This document shows positions 62,701 through 64,000 of a DNA stretch of 64,000 nucleotides, piece by piece. The stretch lies in contig JAFBJZ010000952.1 in NCBI GenBank assembly GCA_016785225.1, positions 1,240,001-1,304,000 on the forward strand, written 5' to 3'. The notes beneath the pieces are model-generated. The model was not told where the DNA came from and made no database searches. It worked only from the letters and a program-made list of their open reading frames with translations. Position 1 is the stretch's first letter; every line of letters starts with the position of its first letter. Source of the stretch: Psettodes erumei. Its lineage: Eukaryota > Chordata > Actinopteri > Pleuronectiformes > Psettodidae. A program made the position numbers and the translations under genes.

Positions 62701-63610
62701 CGCTCTACTCCATGCTTTGTGGAAACGAGTCCACGGCCGTGTTGTTCCACCACTTCCTTCAGATACACTCAGCTATCACCAGACTTTGAAGAAATAAAGG
62801 AGATGGCTGGGGTCGTCATTTCATCACAAGTACTTTTTGTCCAAACTGTCTTGTAAGAATTTAAGAACCATTGCTATCATATAGAGATATATGAACATAC
62901 CCATGACTGAACATGTAAATGTTGTTGAATGTCTGATATCACATATTTTATTCAAAATCAAATATGTGCACATTATTTTTGCTTTTAATTTTTGAAATAA
63001 TCTGGACATGTATCTGTTTAAATTTGTGTTTTGAATATTTAAAAAAATGTCAATTATATTTTAGGAAGGTCAGTAATACACAGATGTGGGTGAATGATTT
63101 GCAAAAAAGCTTTGGTTTGTTTATTGTTTTTTTCTTACTTAGAGTGACGGCTTTATAATCAGCAGGTCATTATCATTTTCTCCACTTTTTTCTATGAACT
63201 GTGTTATGACTGGAAGTAATGTATATTCTGAGCTGTGCTCATCACAGGGGGACTCCATTTAAAATGCATTAGTGGGTGTCTTCTTACAGTAGAAAACACA
63301 ACAACGTTTGGGTGCATGAGGACCGAGAATCAGAGTGAAAATTAGTTATTTTCAAAAAAGTACACAATACAGAGAGTGTATGTGTATGTGTGTAGACACT
63401 GGACCCTGGTCCCTGTGTAGTTTTAAGTAAGGATGAAGAGATGAGTAGGCATCCATGTGGATTTTACATGTAGTGTTTTCAGATAAAAATCACACCTTCT
63501 GTGGTGGTAGGAATTATTTTTTATCACATCTGCCTTTATACAAATTACAGGCAAATGGATGGTACAATGCAAGCATTTTATGTGAGAATAAAATGAAACG
63601 ACTTTGGTAA
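62701..63610 (+). other. lamb1: lamb1 3'UTR with two poly(A) signals
   Basis: Non-coding sequence follows the TAA at 62698-62700. AATAAA lies at 62793-62798 and again at 63587-63592, so short and long 3'UTR forms are possible. The far signal would give about 900 nt of UTR. Confidence 0.6.
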
Positions 63611-64000
63611 GCCCGTGGATATAACCCTACCCACAAGCCACCTCTGCCTGCAGCTGGAGGATGGCTGTGGACTTGCTATAAGTCATCACCAGGTTTCACT
63701 TTTGTGACTGCCAAACCCACAATGCACAGATTGTGAATGTCTGTTTCTCCAGTATACTGTGATGGGATACACGTGAGCGGGAGTGATTGTTGCCTCGCTG
63801 AAGCAATGTAGGATTCTGTTGACAGGGTTAAATCGTGCCTTACACTTTGCCAACATTGTGGACATTTACTTGTGTACTGTTTGCATGGCAATGTGTGTTT
63901 TAGGAAGCATAACAACCAAAAAACTAGCTGTACACATATTTCCCCTGCCTGCCAGCTGGCAGACACATGATTTTGATAACTAAATGCCAAAGAAAAAATA
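63611..64000. other. Downstream flank of lamb1
   Basis: I see no gene in this stretch. A 104-codon minus-strand open frame at 63676-63990 shows no recognisable domain and no convincing splice structure. Confidence 0.5.

Noticed and set aside
63676..63990. 104-codon minus-strand frame near the window end, considered as the next gene
   Set aside because: There is no recognisable domain and no splice sites flanking a plausible exon. The neighbour expected from synteny (dld) is not recognisable here.

Overview
The window looks like teleost fish genomic DNA, most likely from a spiny-rayed (percomorph-type) fish. The reasons are multi-exon vertebrate genes with short GT-AG introns, abundant CA/GT microsatellites, and several repeats that I recognise by eye as very common in teleosts. 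There is no bacterial, viral or organellar sequence, no tRNA or rRNA gene, and no CRISPR array.

Nearly all of the window is taken up by two laminin beta-chain genes in head-to-tail order on the + strand. The first runs from before position 1 to 22129. It is a laminin beta paralogue best matched by lamb4; its 5' exons (signal peptide and start of the LN domain) lie upstream of the window, and 32 coding exons are visible. The second is lamb1: a CpG-rich promoter at about 25560-25830, a start codon at 26169 or 26181, 34 coding exons and a stop at 62700. Joining the exons by hand gives 1789 residues, very close to human LAMB1 at 1786. The order lamb4 then lamb1 in the same direction matches the LAMB4-LAMB1 neighbourhood of other vertebrates. 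Exon lengths and phases are nearly identical between the two genes, as expected for an old tandem duplication.

Layout: 1-1798, lamb4 intron; 1799-22129, lamb4 coding exons; 22130 to about 22710, lamb4 3'UTR; 22710-25560, AT-rich intergenic DNA with one unexplained GC-richer block; 25560-26211, lamb1 promoter, a probable non-coding first exon, and the exon with the start codon; 26212-38658, a 12.4-kb first coding intron full of simple repeats, with a strong G-quadruplex motif and two Z-DNA-prone tracts; 38659-62700, the remaining 33 coding exons; 62701 to about 63610, 3'UTR; then a short downstream flank.

Both products are secreted basement-membrane chains. Each has an N-terminal LN polymerisation domain, arrays of LE (laminin EGF-like) modules interrupted by an LF (laminin IV type B) domain, and a long C-terminal coiled coil that pairs with alpha and gamma chains, interrupted by the six-cysteine beta-knob. 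No unusual multi-gene system is present. The most interesting points are an extra 141-nt exon in lamb4 that puts an Arg/His-rich, furin-site-like segment into the LF domain, a lamb1-specific 114-nt intron, and loss of the YIGSR peptide in both chains.
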